Shown here: one piece after another, positions 62,750 to 64,000 of the stretch
How the letters are laid out: each line of letters begins with the position of its first letter
Position numbering within the stretch: position 1 is the first letter of the stretch
Assembly (NCBI GenBank): GCA_021809105.1
Contig: JAKBAM010000001.1
Location: forward strand, 1-64,000
DNA from: Actinomycetes bacterium
GTDB taxonomy: Bacteria; Actinomycetota; Acidimicrobiia; Acidimicrobiales; Palsa-688
DNA length: 64,000 bases
Direction: 5' to 3'
The notes under the pieces: generated by a model
The model's database searches: none
Told to the model about the DNA's origin: nothing
The model's input: the letters and a program-made list of their open reading frames with translations, nothing else
Translations under genes and position numbers: made by a program

Positions 62750-63892
62750 CTAGCCGCCGGTGCGCCGGCCGGGAGCCGCGAGCAGTGGCACGAGGACCTC
62801 ATCATCGGTGAGGGACCCGTGGCGGCAGACCAGGCGCCGGTCGCCGTCGCCCGGTGCCAGATATCCCACCGCCTCCCAAGGGACCAGCGCCACGTCACCC
62901 AGCCGCCTGCGGGCGCGGGCGTCGAGCGGGCCGCCGAACCACCCCTCCTCGGCTACCTGGTCGATCGGGCGAACCCACGCCTGGTGCCCGTAAAGTCGCC
63001 GGGTCACCTCGAGCAGGTGATCGGCACCGCCGGGGCGGGCGTGCAACCACCGGAACCGTGCTTCCCCGCTGACCATCTCGACCTGCTCGAGCAGTTCGTC
63101 GGCCAACAGCTCCACACGCCCGCCGACCTCGACCTGCCCGTGGTCGGCCGTCAAGAGTAGCGTGGCCTCGGGCGGCAACACCGCGAGGACATCGGCGACC
63201 AGGCGGTCCACCGCCACCACCTCGGCGTCGTACTCCTCGCCCAGCCCCCGCAGGTGGGCGACCTTGTCAAGCCCTTCGTAGTAGGCGTAGACCAGCTCCT
63301 CCCCCGCCGCCACCTGCCGCCCGACCTCCACCGCGATGCTCGACGCCACGCCCCAGCCCACGAGCCGGGATCCCCTCAGATGAGCCACGCTGAAGCCGCT
63401 ACCCCCGAAGTCGATCTTGCTGACGACGGGCACGGGACGGCCACCGAATGCATCCCCGGTCTGGAATTCCAGCGGCGGGACGAACGGCCTCGCGTCACCC
63501 GAGACGGTCCGCCAGCGCAACACGTTCATGACCTCACGACCCGTCGGCCCATCCACCACCAGGCGGTACCCGACCATCCCGTGGTCGGACGGCACAGCAC
63601 CGAGGGCGATGGAAGCCAGCGCCGTGGCCGTAGTGGTGGGCACGACCGACGTGATCGGACCACCGGTCATCGACGCCAGGGTCGGGGCCAGGCACAACCG
63701 GTCTTGGAGCTGCAGCCACCCCAGTCCGTCGACCACGAACAATACGGTCTGCGCGGCGCGAGCCGCCGCCGTCGGCATCCACCGAGGACGCCGCCCCGGC
63801 AGGGCCAAGAGCCCGGGGACCAGACCAGACAGGCACGGCCCGCCGTAGTCGGGGAGGGTCGGGGTCGGCCCGTTCGGTCGCTCAGCGGTCAT
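62750..63892 (-). CDS. alkaline-phosphatase-fold phosphodiesterase/nucleotide pyrophosphatase family protein
   Basis: A 380-aa protein of the type I phosphodiesterase/nucleotide pyrophosphatase family. Early metal Asp in LFVVDGLGW, nucleophile Thr region VVPTTTATALASI, SDHGMVGY, and later metal ligands in YYEGLDKVAHLRG and LLTADHGQVEV. No signal peptide is seen, so it appears cytoplasmic. The substrate is unknown. The ATG at 63890-63892 is followed upstream by a divergent gene at the window edge. Confidence 0.85.
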   Translation of the reverse strand: MTAERPNGPTPTLPDYGGPCLSGLVPGLLALPGRRPRWMPTAAARAAQTVLFVVDGLGWLQLQDRLCLAPTLASMTGGPITSVVPTTTATALASIALGAVPSDHGMVGYRLVVDGPTGREVMNVLRWRTVSGDARPFVPPLEFQTGDAFGGRPVPVVSKIDFGGSGFSVAHLRGSRLVGWGVASSIAVEVGRQVAAGEELVYAYYEGLDKVAHLRGLGEEYDAEVVAVDRLVADVLAVLPPEATLLLTADHGQVEVGGRVELLADELLEQVEMVSGEARFRWLHARPGGADHLLEVTRRLYGHQAWVRPIDQVAEEGWFGGPLDARARRRLGDVALVPWEAVGYLAPGDGDRRLVCRHGSLTDDEVLVPLLAAPGRRTGG

Positions 63893-63977
63893 CGCCCCGT
63901 CGACCCTAACGGCCTCGAGGTCGCCGACAAAGGCTCTGAAGCACCGGCAACCGGGCGGCGGGACCTACCATTGGTCC

Positions 63978-64000
63978 GTGAAGGTATCGACCCGGGGTGA
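63978..64000 (+). CDS. 5' end of a probable Rrf2-family regulator (truncated by window edge)
   Basis: The GTG at 63978 starts the peptide VKVSTRG before the window ends. Rrf2/IscR-type regulators commonly begin M(K/R)(V/I)STRG(D/R)YA, so this is probably such a gene. Only seven codons are present, so the call is tentative. It diverges from the phosphodiesterase gene with 85 bases between starts. Confidence 0.45.

Noticed and set aside
1-64000. CRISPR arrays, transposases or phage genes
   Set aside because: I found no regularly spaced repeats and no transposase, integrase or phage structural protein motifs in any plausible frame.

Overview
The window is GC-rich chromosomal DNA from an actinobacterium. 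The evidence is a mycothiol synthase (mshD), a bacterial proteasome activator ending in GQYL (bpa/pafE type), an ANTAR response regulator of the PdtaR type, an MprAB-like two-component pair, a DnaE1-type replicative polymerase, an actinobacterial hisDCBHAF-hisI-trpE arrangement and a full set of menaquinone genes. The gene content and several lineage-type small proteins suggest the class Acidimicrobiia rather than Streptomyces or Mycobacterium, but that is an inference from protein flavour alone. Genes are tightly packed with many 1-4 base start/stop overlaps. I see no insertion sequence, phage, CRISPR array or obvious transferred island.

Layout. 0-5.3 kb: end of an unidentified gene, polA, a DtxR/MntR-type metal regulator, a DUF4232 lipoprotein, the ANTAR regulator and a small coiled-coil protein. 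5.4-11.5 kb: a prolyl oligopeptidase, a response regulator/sensor kinase pair running into guaA, and tRNA-Leu(CAA). 11.6-15.3 kb: the type II fatty acid cluster fabD-fabH-acpP-fabF, with a FabD that carries an extra C-terminal biotinyl/lipoyl-like domain. 15.5-26.3 kb: a small HTH regulator, two large membrane proteins (one a GT39-like glycosyltransferase), a bacterioferritin comigratory protein, an ABC1/UbiB-type kinase, an HD-domain protein, typA, a UPF0301 protein and an archaeal-style glucose dehydrogenase.

26.3-41.5 kb: amino acid biosynthesis. trpC-trpF-trpB-trpA form one leftward unit. A second two-component pair diverges from it. A long leftward operon hisD-hisC-hisB-hisH-hisA-hisF-(GroES-like)-hisI-trpE-(YgfZ-like)-(lipoprotein) follows, with almost every junction overlapping. 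trpD, trpG, hisG and hisE are not in the window, so both pathways need genes elsewhere. 41.5-45 kb: endonuclease III with a perfect 20-base inverted repeat at its 3' end, mshD, rlmN and a small membrane protein. 45-52.2 kb: menaquinone synthesis (maoC-like, menG, menF, menD, menH, menA, menE; menB and menC absent). 52.2-64 kb: aldo/keto reductase, epoxide-hydrolase-like protein, DUF255 thioredoxin-domain protein, two unrecognised proteins, dnaE, a membrane protein, bpa, a phosphodiesterase-family protein and the first codons of an Rrf2-like regulator.

Most of the window is core metabolism and replication. No complete undescribed system stands out. The items most worth following up are the FabD domain fusion, the orphan GroES-like gene inside the his operon, the altered metal site of the DtxR-family regulator, paired DnaA-box-like sequences upstream of dnaE, the perfect hairpin at the end of nth, the 14-base divergent menD/menH junction and the HD-domain protein with diiron-oxygenase-like residue spacing.
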